DNA from: Ceratobasidium sp. AG-K
Taxonomy: Eukaryota > Basidiomycota > Agaricomycetes > Cantharellales > Ceratobasidiaceae
Direction of reading: 5' to 3'
DNA: 64,000 nucleotides
Assembly: GCA_037039685.1 (NCBI GenBank)
Contig: JAWNGF010000002.1
Location: 1 to 64,000 of the forward strand
Shown here: positions 1 to 11,092 of the stretch, piece by piece
Layout of the letters: the number at the start of each line of letters is the position of its first letter
Numbering within the stretch: position 1 is the first letter of the stretch
Notes under the pieces: generated by a model
Told to the model about the DNA's origin: nothing
The model's input: only the letters and a program-made list of their open reading frames with translations
Database searches by the model: none
Position numbers and translations under genes: made by a program

Positions 1-588
1 TGTGGCTAAGTTTAGTCGCTTTGTTCGGAAACGCTGATCCTCGGTTATTTCGGCGCTTCCAAGAGTTCCCAATGCAGCAGGTGGCCAGACGGTTCATATC
101 TACGTCATTAGCTATAATTTGTATTACATGAACCACGCTGCATTGTTGCACGGACTAACACTATAGGAGCTTGTCGGAAGACTGGCATCTTATAAATGTC
201 TCTATTACAGACTAATTGCCTATCAAGACCGAGAGTCTTAGCGTGACGACCACAAGGTCGACTTGCTCGTGTATCATACCGCCACGGCTTGGACAGATTC
301 GGCAACCACTTTCGAAGACGTAAAGCGGAGTCGGTGCCTAGCAACCGCCGACCGCGAATCCGTCCTTGGTAATTGGCAATTGCAGTGCCGATCCCTTGTG
401 GCCGTGTCAAACTTGAGTTAAGCGCCCGGCACTAAATTACAAAGGATCGCCGTACAAAAAGGCAAAGCATCGGGCCATCCAACTTAGCCTTTCCCTCCTC
501 CCTCGTTCTCTGCTTCGACTCGTCTGCTTTGGTCAGACTTTCTTTATACTATTACCTTCATTACACCTTCTTTCTCTACGTCTTTACA
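1..588. other. 5' flank of the LPMO gene, no gene recognised
   Basis: I see no supportable gene here. The last 110 bases are pyrimidine-rich and run up to the LPMO start codon, as is common in basidiomycete core promoters. A minus-strand open frame at 108-410 has no recognisable motif and I do not call it. Confidence 0.5.
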
Positions 589-1654
589 ATGTTGTTCGGT
601 GCTGTTTTTGCCCTCGCTGCCGTGGCCAGCGTCTCTGCTCACGGTTACATCTCCAGTACGTCGGAACAAAGTCCTCTGTTACGTTCCTTTGCTGATTAAA
701 ACCTTTCTAGACGTAAACATCGCTGGCAAAAACTTTGCTGGACCATTCCCCTTCTCAAACAACAACCCTGCGAGCCCAATCCGCAAAATCAGCACCACAT
801 TCCCTATCGAGAGCGCCAACTCTGCTGACATGAACTGTGGTATCAACTCGGCTGCCGCTTCCCAGGTCGCCGCTGCGAACCCCGGAGATAGGATTACCTT
901 CACCTGGAAAAGTGGGCGTGACAAGAACGTATGTCCGGCGTGCCTGGCTATTGTTTGTCCATGATTGCTTATCATCACTTCCTATTCGGGATATAGTGGG
1001 GACACTCTATCGGCCCGATCATGACTTACCTTGCTCAGGTTCCCGCGGGCCAGACTGCCGACAAGTTTAACACCAGGAACGCCAAGTTCTTCAAGATTGA
1101 CCAGACGGGACAGACTGGTGGTGCGGGTACCGGATGGGTCCAAGCTGGCATTAGTACGTCTCAACTCTACTCGAATTTTGCCTAATTTCTTATTGTTATT
1201 CTCGTTCGTAGAGGGTGGCAAGACCTATAGCTTGAATCTCCCGGCCAATCTTCCCGCCGGCGACTACATCATGCGCCACGAGCTCATCGCCCTGCACTTT
1301 GCTCAGAAGCAAAACGGCGCCCAGTTCTACCCTGGCTGCATTCAGCTCCGTGTCGGCGGCGGTTCCAACGCCCCCAAAGCCATTACCGGCGTCGAAACCG
1401 TATCCTTCCCGGGTGGATACACGAACAACCAGGCAGGCAGCTTGTTCGTCCCGAACCTATTCGACAACAAGTTTGTCTACAAGTTCCCTGGCCCTGCCGT
1501 CGCCAAGCTGCCCGGTGCTGCCAGCGCCAAGGCCGTTTCGACTGGCAACTCGACGATCGTTGAAGAGCCCAAGAAGGTGACCAAGCCCAGGCGCGCTATT
1601 GCTCCTGACCATGGTCGTGTTCGTTCTCGTGTCATGCGTCACCTCCAGGCGTAA
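589..1654 (+). CDS. AA9 lytic polysaccharide monooxygenase (formerly GH61), secreted
   Basis: This is a secreted copper enzyme of family AA9, which oxidatively cleaves cellulose or related beta-glucans. Four exons, 589-655, 711-928, 997-1153 and 1212-1654, join in frame to 294 residues. The signal peptide ends in ...VSA and is followed directly by HGYIS, so the mature protein would start with the His of the copper-binding histidine brace. GHSIGPIMTYLA near residue 97 supplies the family motif with the second brace His, and the HELIALHFA...QFYPGCIQLRV block is the conserved C-terminal core with its copper-site Tyr. No CBM1 is present; instead the protein ends in an Ala/Lys/Arg-rich tail of roughly 70 residues. 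All three introns have GT..AG borders. The substrate cannot be told from sequence alone. Confidence 0.93.
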
Positions 1655-2267
1655 TTTTCCTCTGGGTTTTATGGTGTCTGTATTACGCTGTGCGTGGTTG
1701 TGTATCGCTAGTCCCTCGTTTGTTGTGCATTAGGGTTATTCTGTGAATGACTAGAGCTCCTCGCTTGCGAGGCTTATTGAAACCTTAGGGTGACGTTTTG
1801 GTGTGTGAGATTGTGGTTTGTTGCTGAAAGAGAAGGGCGCTGAGTCTCGATGCATGCTCTTGATCATCATTTATTTGAGCGTTCGCTCTGAGCGGGTTTG
1901 TAATCAACATATTTCTCAAGTAGCGTCCTGGGAGGGGCGTAATCAGCGATCTGCGCATCACGAGCCATTCGGAACGTAACGACACCAAGATTGACCGGCG
2001 GCTAGTCTCTTCTCTGTTTCTTATGAATTGTAATCCCTCACAATTGATGCATGGTTTTCATTTGGCAAGTTGTATATGAGATACTGGGATAAACATTCCT
2101 AAGCAATCATTCTAATCCTTCACTAATACTCGATCGTGGTTCGTATATATAGGAAACGCACCCCACTTTACATATGAGAAACTGGTCAATACAACACCTC
2201 CATTTACTACCGGCCAGATTTTCCACTTCAGGATGCCCGAAATTGAATTCACCATCGTGGCAGCGAA
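1655..2267. other. Intergenic, LPMO 3' flank to lectin 3' flank
   Basis: This is the space between two genes that converge on it. I see nothing supportable apart from probable 3' untranslated sequence of both. Confidence 0.4.
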
Positions 2268-3191
2268 TTATCCCACCATATTTTTCTCGACTATGATAGT
2301 AAAGTCAGGGCCGACTTGTCCCGATGGTATATCTCTTCCTTCAAAATTCTCACCGGGTTGAGGGTCCTCAATAGCCAGGTACGAAACCCCAGCGGCATAA
2401 TTCAGGCTTCCTGCCCAGGAGGAAACGACCACTGTCATCCCACTCTTCGTAACGTCCTTGGCGATGGCTGAAACCCGCAAGTTGTTCTTTGGACCGGCGT
2501 CGATAAACTTCAAGGCGACGAGTACGCATGGTGGGCGCTCGAATGATGCATCGAATACAACTTCTTTGCTGAAGGACGCCTTTTGCGTACCATCTGCTCC
2601 CCACGCAACGGTTCCAGCCGTCATGTTCGGCCGATTGGAAGGTACGGCGATCCAGTGCACGGTAGACTCGTACACTATGCTATTATACCAAGTGCTAACA
2701 CGAAGCTTGAATCCAGACGTAGTAATATTATCGACCCAGGTGTTGATACGCGCGGTGTCGGTGTGAGAGAGGTCAAAAGCGCTGAGCCATAAGATAACTT
2801 TTGGTGTCGAGACATAATGCCACCTATCAAACTGAATATCTCGGACGGTGTCTGCGCCTTTGACCAGGCGACCAGTTTCAATCGAGCCAAACTGAATATC
2901 TGTGTTGTGCTTGGAGATATCAAGCCAAGTGCATCTCGCCTCGTTCAGACCCGTATCAAGCCACGCGTTGAGATGGACATCAGCTTTGAACCGATGAAAG
3001 GTACTATCCGCAGCGGCAACGTTGTCTATATATGCTCGTATACGAGAGTTTGCGCCAGCCTTTGTGTCTATCCGGTTGATACCTATCGGAAAGTGCCAGG
3101 CGGGGTGGTTTGTAATGATTGATTTAAAGTTACTGGGCTGAGGGTTGCGCGTAGTACCGATTTCAGTCGTACTAAAACTATTGCTCGACAT
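2268..3191 (-). CDS. H-type lectin domain protein, three repeats (paralogue A)
   Basis: An intronless gene of 307 residues without a signal peptide. It consists of three H-type lectin-like repeats, roughly residues 25-95, 115-185 and 208-285. Each repeat carries an F...W/P entry, a central W-rich strand (for example HLNAWLDTG, RVSTWYNSIVYESTVHWIAV, VVSSWAGSLNYAAGVSYLAIED) and an aromatic end. H-type lectin domains are known from discoidins and Helix pomatia agglutinin, where they bind GalNAc-type sugars; binding here is inferred. Two intact paralogues follow on the same strand. Paralogue C has exactly the same length once its start is placed by homology. A role in fungal defence or cell recognition is possible but unproven. 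Confidence 0.85.
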   Translation of the reverse strand: MSSNSFSTTEIGTTRNPQPSNFKSIITNHPAWHFPIGINRIDTKAGANSRIRAYIDNVAAADSTFHRFKADVHLNAWLDTGLNEARCTWLDISKHNTDIQFGSIETGRLVKGADTVRDIQFDRWHYVSTPKVILWLSAFDLSHTDTARINTWVDNITTSGFKLRVSTWYNSIVYESTVHWIAVPSNRPNMTAGTVAWGADGTQKASFSKEVVFDASFERPPCVLVALKFIDAGPKNNLRVSAIAKDVTKSGMTVVVSSWAGSLNYAAGVSYLAIEDPQPGENFEGRDIPSGQVGPDFTIIVEKNMVG

Positions 3192-3313
3192 AAGACTCTT
3201 TTCGATAGTTTAATGGTTGGAGCTCGAGTCTAGTATTGCTTGCTGAACTCCTTGAGATCGTGGCGATCGATGTGGTTCAGCGCCAAAAACTGGGATATCA
3301 ATTTAAGTCAAGA

Positions 3314-3326
3314 CACGGTCACGTGT
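3314..3326. promoter_or_regulatory. Shared upstream element with E-box core (CACGGTCACGTGT)
   Basis: This 13-base string lies about 123 bases upstream of lectin A. The identical string occurs at 6103-6115, about 97 bases upstream of lectin B. It contains CACGTG, a typical bHLH-type site. The conserved position relative to two paralogues suggests a retained promoter element; function is inferred. Confidence 0.4.
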
Positions 3327-4680
3327 GCGTGGCTGGATGCAGGGAGTAACATGGATGACCCGGTAACTTATCCGGGTATTTCCACGGATGGGAGCGTGGG
3401 TCGCGCGGTTTCGGATGTAGCACAGCCACCGCTACCGAGAACGAGGTTTACCGCGGACGGGATTATCATATTGTGACAGCGATACATAAACGGGTTGAGC
3501 CCGGGTTATTATAGCTGACTAAGTTCAATTGTATTTACATATGGTTTTTGATAATATCACCGACTTCTTCAAGACTCGGGAGCAGGGGCTTATTGCACCA
3601 CGAGCCAACGGCCATCTATGCGTAGTGCAGAGAAATAAAACAGTGGTGGGATAGATTTCACTCGCCCAATTGCACTCGGTTTTATACCTTACAGATTGAG
3701 CATCTTCAAACACTTTTACAGCGCATATATGCGCAATCGTACCATGTAAAACCGAGTCGGGCAAACCTATAGTACAAACCCCGGTGCATCATGCGCAGTA
3801 TCCGTGTCGTCATCCGAGGCGCTGCCCGCGAAATCGCCACCCGCGCCACCAATTCCAAATCATCTCCGCACGGGATCTATCCGGCCCGGATTAGGTGCCG
3901 CGGGTAGAACCGCAGGTATATCCGGTTTAGCGCTTACCATGTTACTCCCTGGCTGGATGTAACTTTACCATGCTAAGCATCATGATCGACGTCCCCCTTG
4001 CCAAGCGTACCTCACCAATCAAAAATTTACAGCCAAGCACTATATCGAGCGTTTTCAATGTGAGCCATAATCGACTTAGATACGCGAAAAAAATTAGGTC
4101 CGTGTATTCTGGTCAGGTACACATCATACGCTGTCACATTCTTGTGACTACATCGGCAAACCTCGGGCTGGCCGGCTCCCGGCACTCCTTACCTGATCCA
4201 GGGACATTAAGGTGCGTTCTGGTGCGCCAGGAGCCAAACGTAATTTGCCGAGGCATGTTTCGAGGGTGTTGGTTGGAAGTGTTGTCCCCGCCCGCTAACT
4301 TGGGGCTACGCCAATGAGAAAATGTTGTTCTTGCGGCTGCGAGTTACTTTTCAATCGTCCAATTTGATTCACTGCGATTTCTGCTTTCTGCTTTCTGCCT
4401 GAAAATGGGATATTCTTCGTAACACATCCGTGCCGATGCGGGTTTCATGTTCGAGAGGAATGGGATAACCTACAGTAACGTTCATAATACATATGCGAAT
4501 GCTCGAGTACCAGCAACTTATGTGGTTATTTCACCACCAATCACGCATGATATCCCACACATAGTACTCCTCTAACTAACACACCGTTTACGACAGCGGA
4601 CTAGTTCACCATTTTTTCTTCTAACTACTCGGGGTAGCGTTAGAAAGCGCTTGGCCAGGTTGTATAACCGCATTTATCTG
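3327..4680. other. Intergenic between lectin copies, no gene recognised
   Basis: About 1.35 kb with short frames only. The part near 3780-3960 is relatively GC-rich, and nothing in it could be assigned to a family. Confidence 0.35.
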
Positions 4681-4681
4681 A

Positions 4682-4764
4682 TTCTCACCAGGTGGAATGC
4701 TCTCAATGACCGGATACGAAATACCAGCACCGTGAAGAATGCTTCCTGCACATGTGTTGATACT
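4682..4764 (-). pseudogene. Relic of a fourth H-type lectin gene (3' end)
   Basis: On the minus strand this stretch reads as the last repeat of the neighbouring lectins: a GSILHGAGISYPVIES segment matches GSILYGAGISYVAIED of paralogue B, followed by a PPGEN tail resembling the PQPGEN tail of paralogue A. The conserved Trp before it is replaced by Cys. No longer homologous frame is visible upstream, so this is a truncated, decayed member of the tandem family. Confidence 0.7.
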
Positions 4765-5127
4765 TTAGAGCCAAGCACACGCAATGCTCGCACCTTATTC
4801 ACCAGCTGAAGCCGGAGGCTAGCAGAGTTAGATAGATAGTCACAGTTCCAACGTTTGTCTAGTAGAATTATATGCTGGATAGATATAGTATAAAGCTACA
4901 TGCAGGGTGCTACGTACGTGGTAATTCAAAATCTTTTATGTTTTTCCTCACCCAATAACTTTAGTCGCGAACGATACATTGATGACGGTATACATGTTTC
5001 ATATAATTTGGAAATTAACTTTATCACTAGTATTATGTGAAATATCGCTTCCTCTGCGAATACCATACGCATGATTGCGGATTAACTGCCCGTATTCCCA
5101 GCTATAAATGATCTCATCAGAAACAAC

Positions 5128-6006
5128 TCAAATCCGTAGAAGGCCCAAATGACTGTAACTCTCACCATGAACGAGGTCTTCAATGGCCACGTATGAAATA
5201 CCAGCACCATATAGAATGCTTCCCGACCACGCAGAGACGATTAGTTCCATCCCCCCCTTTGAAACATTCTTTGTGGTAGCTATGATTCGCAAGTTCTTCC
5301 CGTTCCACGCATCTATCATGTTCAAGGCAACTAGAACGCGCGGCGGACGCTCGAACGCTTTGTCGAATATAATCCGCTGGGTGAGGGCACTTTTAGACCC
5401 TGACTTTCCAGCATTGAAACGGACATTCCCAGCGGTTATGTTCGGTCGATCAGGAGGCATGGCCACCCAATGCACAGTACACTCGTTTACGAGGCTATCA
5501 AGCCAAGTACCAATGTGAAGCTTGAATCCAGATGTGGTGATGTTGGTGGCAGAGGCAAATAGACGTTGGTTGTGTGTATGATCAATATCGAGAGCGCTAA
5601 GCCATACAACCACTTTGGGTTCTGAGGCGTAATGCCATCTATCAAATTGAATATCTCGCACGATATCCGTCTCTCTAGATAGTTGGCCAGCAGTAAAAGC
5701 TCCAAACTGAAAGTCCGTGCTGTGCTTGGAGACGTCCAGCCAAGTACATTTCGCAGAGTAGAGACACGAGTCACGCCAGGTGTCCAGATGAAAATCGGCC
5801 TTGAAGTTCTGAAAAGTGTCGTCAACGGGAGTGACGTTGTCCGCGTACGCTTTGACACGAGCGTTGAAACCGGCCTTGGTGTCTATCAAATTAAGACCAA
5901 TGGGGAAGCACGAGGCGGGATAGTTTGTAATGAATGATTTGGAAGCCTTGGGCCTAGGGTCGCGCCAAGTCCGAACCTCAGCTACGCTAAAACTATTGAT
6001 CGACAT
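5128..6006 (-). CDS. H-type lectin domain protein, three repeats (paralogue B)
   Basis: An intronless gene of 292 residues, closely similar to paralogue A along its whole length: the same FITNYPASCFPIGLN opening, the same KCTWLDVSKHSTDFQFG linker, and three W-rich H-type lectin repeats. It is about 15 residues shorter at the C-terminus than A and C because it stops soon after the ISYVAIED motif. It carries the 13-base upstream motif shared with A. No signal peptide is visible, so a cytoplasmic or non-classically released lectin is likely. Sugar specificity is unknown. Confidence 0.85.
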   Translation of the reverse strand: MSINSFSVAEVRTWRDPRPKASKSFITNYPASCFPIGLNLIDTKAGFNARVKAYADNVTPVDDTFQNFKADFHLDTWRDSCLYSAKCTWLDVSKHSTDFQFGAFTAGQLSRETDIVRDIQFDRWHYASEPKVVVWLSALDIDHTHNQRLFASATNITTSGFKLHIGTWLDSLVNECTVHWVAMPPDRPNITAGNVRFNAGKSGSKSALTQRIIFDKAFERPPRVLVALNMIDAWNGKNLRIIATTKNVSKGGMELIVSAWSGSILYGAGISYVAIEDLVHGESYSHLGLLRI

Positions 6007-6102
6007 AGCGGCTCGGTAACCAAGACGTTTCTAGAAAGAGAACAATATTCGCTGAAGTTATCGTCCACCTACGAGACGTGGGGTGGTTCGGTAGGAACGT
6101 GG

Positions 6103-6115
6103 CACGGTCACGTGT
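6103..6115. promoter_or_regulatory. Second copy of CACGGTCACGTGT upstream of lectin B
   Basis: Identical to the 13-mer at 3314-3326 and at a similar distance from its start codon. I did not find it upstream of lectin C. Confidence 0.4.
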
Positions 6116-6466
6116 AGGCTTCAGCTCGAGGCGCATGCGCAATGTGCGGGCGCAATGCATGCCTCAGGGTCCGGCTTACAATCATTCGAAATGGCTGTTA
6201 CCGTCGTCTTTTCCCTAGTCATAGCCTGTGCTATATGCGCCTCGAACCTCTTGATTCCACGATCCACACGATGCTCTGTCTGTGACCTAAATCTGGTTTA
6301 AGAGTCAAAGGCAGCAAGTTCTTTCTTCACAAATTTTAAGCGTGTTATATTCATGTCAGTACAACAATGGGTGGATCGGCTCGGGCCCCTTGAAAGAGGA
6401 ACATAGTACGATTATTGTGTCAAATTTTGACAACTCTATCACCGTTGGAGTTTTTGGGCTCCCAAA

Positions 6467-7390
6467 TTAATCAGCCATGTTATTTCCAGCTATCACCAAA
6501 GCATCATGAATGATCTGGCCTGAGGGCACCGCGAAGCTCTGGTCACTCTTACCATGCGGAGGCTCTTCAATGGCTATATATGAAGCTCCTGGGTAGTAGA
6601 GATTACCTCCCGACCAGGTAGATATAAATAATTCCATCCCATCCTTCGTAACGCCCTTTGTGTAGGTGGAAAGTCGTAGTCCGGAACCATACGATACATC
6701 AACCTTGCTGAGGGCAACAAGGACGCGTGGTGGGCGCTTGAAAGGTTTATCAAAGGGTATTCGCGTATTATATCCGCTCCTCGTCCCAGCCGTCATGTCA
6801 GGTTCAAAGGTACCGGCTGCGAAACCGGGTTTATCGGAAGGCACCGCAATCCAATGGACCGTCGCTGCGTATACAATGGTGTCAAGCCAGGTACCGACAA
6901 GGAGTTTGAATCCAGTCGTAGTTATATTGGCTGCCGTCCTGAAGATTCTAAAATTGAGACCGTCCTTGAAATCAAGGGAGCTAAGCCATACAACAACCTT
7001 AGGTGGTGAATCATAGTGCCACCTATCAAACTGGACATCTAGCATGATCTTCGAATCCTTGGATAGTTGACCAGTGGTAAAAGTCCCAAACTGGAAGTCT
7101 TTGCTGTGCCTGGAGATATCGAGCCAAGTACAACTTGCACCATAGAGACATGTATCAAGCCACGTATCAAGATGGAAGTCGGCCTTAAAATGAAGAAAGG
7201 TGCTGTCGGCAGGAGTGACATTATCTGCGAACGCGCGTATCCGAGGGTTGCTACCGCCCTTGATGTCTATCGTAGTGAGGCCGATCGGGAAGCATGATGC
7301 AGGGTAGTCCGTAATAAATGATTTAAAATTTTTGGGTTGAGGGTCCTGCCAACCCCGAATATCTTTGGTGCTGAAGGTCCACTTTGACAT
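6467..7390 (-). CDS. H-type lectin domain protein, three repeats (paralogue C)
   Basis: A single-exon gene. The open frame extends upstream to 7537, but I place the start at 7390 because MSKWTFSTKDIRGWQDPQP aligns with the N-termini of paralogues A and B. That choice gives 307 residues, exactly the length of A. The three H-type lectin repeats are preserved, with conserved segments such as CTWLDISRHSKDFQFG, VQFDRWHYDSPPKVVVWLSSLD and LFISTWSGGNLYYPGASYIAIEE. The C-terminal tail matches A (IVEKNMVG-like). Same orientation as A and B, so the array arose by tandem duplication. Confidence 0.83.
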   Translation of the reverse strand: MSKWTFSTKDIRGWQDPQPKNFKSFITDYPASCFPIGLTTIDIKGGSNPRIRAFADNVTPADSTFLHFKADFHLDTWLDTCLYGASCTWLDISRHSKDFQFGTFTTGQLSKDSKIMLDVQFDRWHYDSPPKVVVWLSSLDFKDGLNFRIFRTAANITTTGFKLLVGTWLDTIVYAATVHWIAVPSDKPGFAAGTFEPDMTAGTRSGYNTRIPFDKPFKRPPRVLVALSKVDVSYGSGLRLSTYTKGVTKDGMELFISTWSGGNLYYPGASYIAIEEPPHGKSDQSFAVPSGQIIHDALVIAGNNMAD

Positions 7391-8429
7391 GTCGATGGAG
7401 AAAGTAAGATTTGCAAGCCCAAAGTATAACGAGGGGACTCGTGGATAATGTGGAAGTATTGAGATACAAGTACAGTTTGGTCCGAACTGGTTTTTGGTCG
7501 TGGTGTTGCCCTGCAAGGCTGTGAATATGGGATACAAGTGTAAGCGCCGCAGTAATCCAGGTTACATACTCAATAACACGGCTGCGTACTTCAATATTGA
7601 CTCTAAATTGATCGACATTGTGTTCAGAGTCACCTTGTGGAGCTACATTCAGCCAGGAACATCGCGAGCGCCACACAAGGTTATGGCCACTTCTGCGCCA
7701 GGAGTTATCAGTCGGGGCGAAATGTTGAGTGTTGTTCAAAAATAAGCGGGGAAAAGTCATTTCTCAAATATGACCGGTTATATTAATTGACTGAGGAATC
7801 AGTGTGGCGCAACTCGCATCAGAGAGACGACAATTTGGTAGCCGCGTCCCAGTCGCTATAATCCGACATTGGAGAAAAACTGGGAGGAGCTAACTGCGCG
7901 ATAGTTAAAGTCGGCTAACTACACGAATATAATAGATAAAAACGCTATCGTTCTCTCCAGGTTAATTATACCCGGTTTTATGGACCTTGGGGTATTGGGA
8001 TTTCTACTCGGTTGCCGACGTGCGCTCGGTAGTTCCAGTTGCCGCCAAGTTATACGCTACGTTACGTCGGTAATTTGCAAACAACTCGGAAGCAATCACA
8101 ATATCCTCATTGGCGGTGTTTATTTCCTGAAAGATGTTGTTAGATTGGTTGAGTCCTATTTGCGTACCGTACCGCAACAGCCTTGTTCATCTCTATAATG
8201 GCTTCGTGAAGTTTATCCTACGCAAGAAGTAGCGATGTAAGTCAAAGGTATGACAGAATGGGAATATTTATTACCGCGTTCTTGATAATTCGTGCTAGTA
8301 GCATGGCTTGTCTTTCTTCGTGCGGATTCTCCATCGTGGTGGACGAGCAACGGAGCCCAAAGCGTCACGTGACGTTTTCCAACTCTCATCCGACCACCGT
8401 CACGCCCTCCAACCCCGAATCACTTGGAA
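7391..8429. other. Divergent intergenic region between lectin C and prefoldin 3
   Basis: Promoter space for two genes reading away from each other. Short frames at 7494-7745 and 7980-8198 show no recognisable domain. Nothing further is supportable. Confidence 0.35.
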
Positions 8430-9376
8430 ATGGCATCGACGTCGACAAGCGAGCCCGTGTCTAAATCAGACGTCAAGACCAACCCTCGAGGGATTCCCCA
8501 CGCCCCATTTGTGGTAGGTCTCTCTATTTGCCCGGGTTTTATCTACCTGACCGCGTCATTGGGAATAAGTAGTCTGATATCGAATACCACATTGGAGGAC
8601 CTGATGCAGAATGCGAGAGTTCGCTGAGACAGTTTCAAGAAGCCATTGCGTGAGTTTCTCATTGTTTTGTTCTTGCTTCTGGTCTGATTGTATGTCTTGG
8701 TTCCGCCTCGTAGGAAGTATCGGTACATGGAACTTAATTTGAATCAACGTAAGACTGCCCTGGAAGAGAAGATTCCGGATATCAAAAAGTCATTGGGGGT
8801 TGTGGAGTATATGATTGCTCGAGTATGTGGGGTTTGTTCCGTATCTTTCCTCGCGTTCTAACGTGTAGTTTAGAAAAATCCTGCCAAGAAAGACGAGGAT
8901 GAGGACTCGCTAGATGATGACGAAGGGCACGAAATCGATAAGAAGATGGTCACTACTTTTGAGCTTAACGATACGCTCTATGCGCAAGCCGAGTTGGAAG
9001 AAACGGACACCGTGTATCTTTGGCTAGGAGTAAGTGCCTGCGCATATTGATCCTCCACGAACCCTCGCCCTGATGGACGCTTGGTAGGCGAACGTTATGC
9101 TTTCGTATACTCTCGCTCAAGCCAAGGACCTATTGTCCTCAAAATTATCCTCGGCACAAGAAAATTACACCAATGTTATAGAGGATCTGGAGTTTTTGCG
9201 AGAGCAGATTACGGTCATGGAGGTCAACACGGCGCGCGTAAGTCATTATGGATATCTATTACAATCATGGGCTTCAAGTTGCATCATTGATTGCTATTTA
9301 GCTGTACAACTGGGATATTCGAAGGAGGAGGTTGAAGCGCGAAGCAGAGGCAGCCGGAAAGGCGATCGAAGAATGA
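8430..9376 (+). CDS. PAC10: Prefoldin subunit 3
   Basis: An alpha-class subunit of the hexameric prefoldin chaperone, which delivers nascent actin and tubulin to the CCT chaperonin in the cytosol. Six exons (8430-8513, 8573-8649, 8714-8822, 8874-9029, 9088-9237, 9302-9376) join to 216 residues with no frame break. Diagnostic segments: TNPRGIPHAPFV at the N-terminus, KYRYMELNLNQRKTALEEKI in the first coiled coil, the VYLWLGANVMLSYTL hairpin region, and the C-terminal NTARLYNWDIRRRR. The start is the ATG at 8430; two further upstream codons remain in frame but begin with TTG. It converges on the bL31m gene with a 144-base gap. Confidence 0.95.
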
Positions 9377-9520
9377 TTCGCACAATGTAAGAATTATGAG
9401 CATTAACAAAATGAAACCTTATCCCAAAGTCCTCGGACATAATGAATAAGCGTAGCTTCGTTCAAAAGTTAGTTTTGGTGTAAAGCATTTGAAGTCGATT
9501 CACCCACCAATTGGCATGCG

Positions 9521-9955
9521 CTACTTGTGCTTGGTCTTTCCATCACGCATCTTGTTCATGGTACCTTCCGAGCTCTTCGCTTGGTCCATTAAGCCCTCCA
9601 GCTCTCCCTCGATAAACTGAGACTCCTCATCGAATCGCCTCTTGTATCGTCCGAGGCGACCGCTAAGATCTTCCTCCTCGCCAGCACGCGCTTCTTGACC
9701 AGGTTGCCAAACAGGATTATTTGTGATGTCTCGTGTCAAGCGTACTACAGAGCGGGGTGCCGTAGTTCGGTGGGTGAATGAAGATCCATCAGAGAGGAAT
9801 ACAGTCTGGGGATAAGTGGGTACAACGGGATTAGGTATTTGCGGAGTCGTTGGATTCAAGTGAGAGCGGCCATAAGGCGACCCCGATTGGGAGTGCCTTG
9901 ACCTAACAAGGCGAAGCGCGTGCGTGTTGCAGATGGCGCGTCGGTAAAATGACAT
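9521..9955 (-). CDS. MRPL36: Mitochondrial large-subunit ribosomal protein bL31m
   Basis: A single-exon gene of 144 residues. The central block TVFLSDGSSFTHRTTAPRSV followed by VRLTRDITNNPVW is the bL31m signature (yeast Mrpl36 family). The N-terminus is rich in Arg and Ser and lacks acidic residues, as expected of a mitochondrial presequence. The C-terminal part is charged and probably helical (GRLGRYKRRFDEESQ...). The frame extends six codons further upstream but only to a TTG, so the ATG at 9955 is preferred. Acts in mitochondrial translation. Confidence 0.85.
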   Translation of the reverse strand: MSFYRRAICNTHALRLVRSRHSQSGSPYGRSHLNPTTPQIPNPVVPTYPQTVFLSDGSSFTHRTTAPRSVVRLTRDITNNPVWQPGQEARAGEEEDLSGRLGRYKRRFDEESQFIEGELEGLMDQAKSSEGTMNKMRDGKTKHK

Positions 9956-11092
9956 GGTTGCAAGATTTGTCAATAATTAAAGAGTTTGTCTGGTGGCTGT
10001 GTTCAATCACGTGCAGGATCGGCGTTTTGGAACTCGGCATCCTTCTCACGATCAGATCGGCCATTCGCGGATATTTCTCTACGCCACCTCTTGTCGACAC
10101 GGAGCCAGAATATGTAATTTCCAGAAGCCCAGCCTCTGTTAAATCCCAAAGCCAGTTTGCTATATTCAGCGTAATCGACTCGGATCGGGGTTTCTCGTCA
10201 TTTGGACATGAAACATTCGATGCCTCATCAAGGTAATTTAATTGCATGTTCGTGACAGACTGCAATTACCGGATATCCAGCGGACAAGTATGTAGTTGAT
10301 TAATTGTCCGAGCACCAATCAGGTCAATTCCTCCTTGGAGGATGAATGTTATACCCGTAAGAATAGCCGATCAGCATTTTGACTGGACCTGAGTTACAAA
10401 CGTCCGGTGTCACATCGCATCGCCCAGGAGGTTACAAATTTAACCTGTCAAGTCTAACCACAAAGCTGTCAAGATATGAAATCCTTCAGCCGTGCCAATT
10501 CCTGATTCGGAAACCCCAGTGGCTCGGCTTTGCATGCCGAGGGTACATCCCTCATATTGGCCTTTGGGGCTGCCTAGGATTTGCTAAGAGACCCAGCTGA
10601 CGGAAGGCTTGGGACAATCTCATAGTACGTACCTATACTTCCATATACAACTACTGCAACATTTCGAGTGGTGGCTCTGATAAGAAATTTCTCCCGGTGC
10701 TTGGGTAGCTCGGCGGCGGCCGCGAAACCTTGACGATGCCTCCACATCTCCGGCATTTTTGTGTATGGGATTTTGCGTACAGTGTCTCGCGTAGGGAATC
10801 TTACGTCCGAGGCTTTATTGGGATAGCCCAACGCTGGTTTGCTCCACATCGATCTAGGCCTTCCCACCTAGTCCTCATTGGGCCCGAAATGCGCTGTGGC
10901 TGACTACCAAGGTTTCATAGGTCGTCATCGGTTCCAAGATTATCCGCCATCGGGTTCCTCCGGTACTTCGCGTGGAGCCTCGTCGATCACTTTTCGCCGT
11001 CAGTCAAATGCAATTCCAAGATAAAAACTCAACGACTCGGAAGTGGGGTCGAAGAGCATCCGTTCGCCACCTCTTTTCATTTGCCGCCCACC
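9956..11092. other. Intergenic, no gene recognised
   Basis: Promoter side of both the bL31m and DUF6534 genes. Minus-strand frames at 9903-10265 and 10574-10867 are open but match no family I know. The first overlaps bL31m out of frame and is probably upstream untranslated sequence. Confidence 0.35.

Noticed and set aside
9903..10265. Open minus-strand frame upstream of bL31m
   Set aside because: It overlaps the real bL31m frame on the same strand, has no recognisable domain, and is explained as upstream sequence.
10574..10867. 97-codon minus-strand frame
   Set aside because: No family motif, no splice partners and no signal sequence; chance frame more likely.
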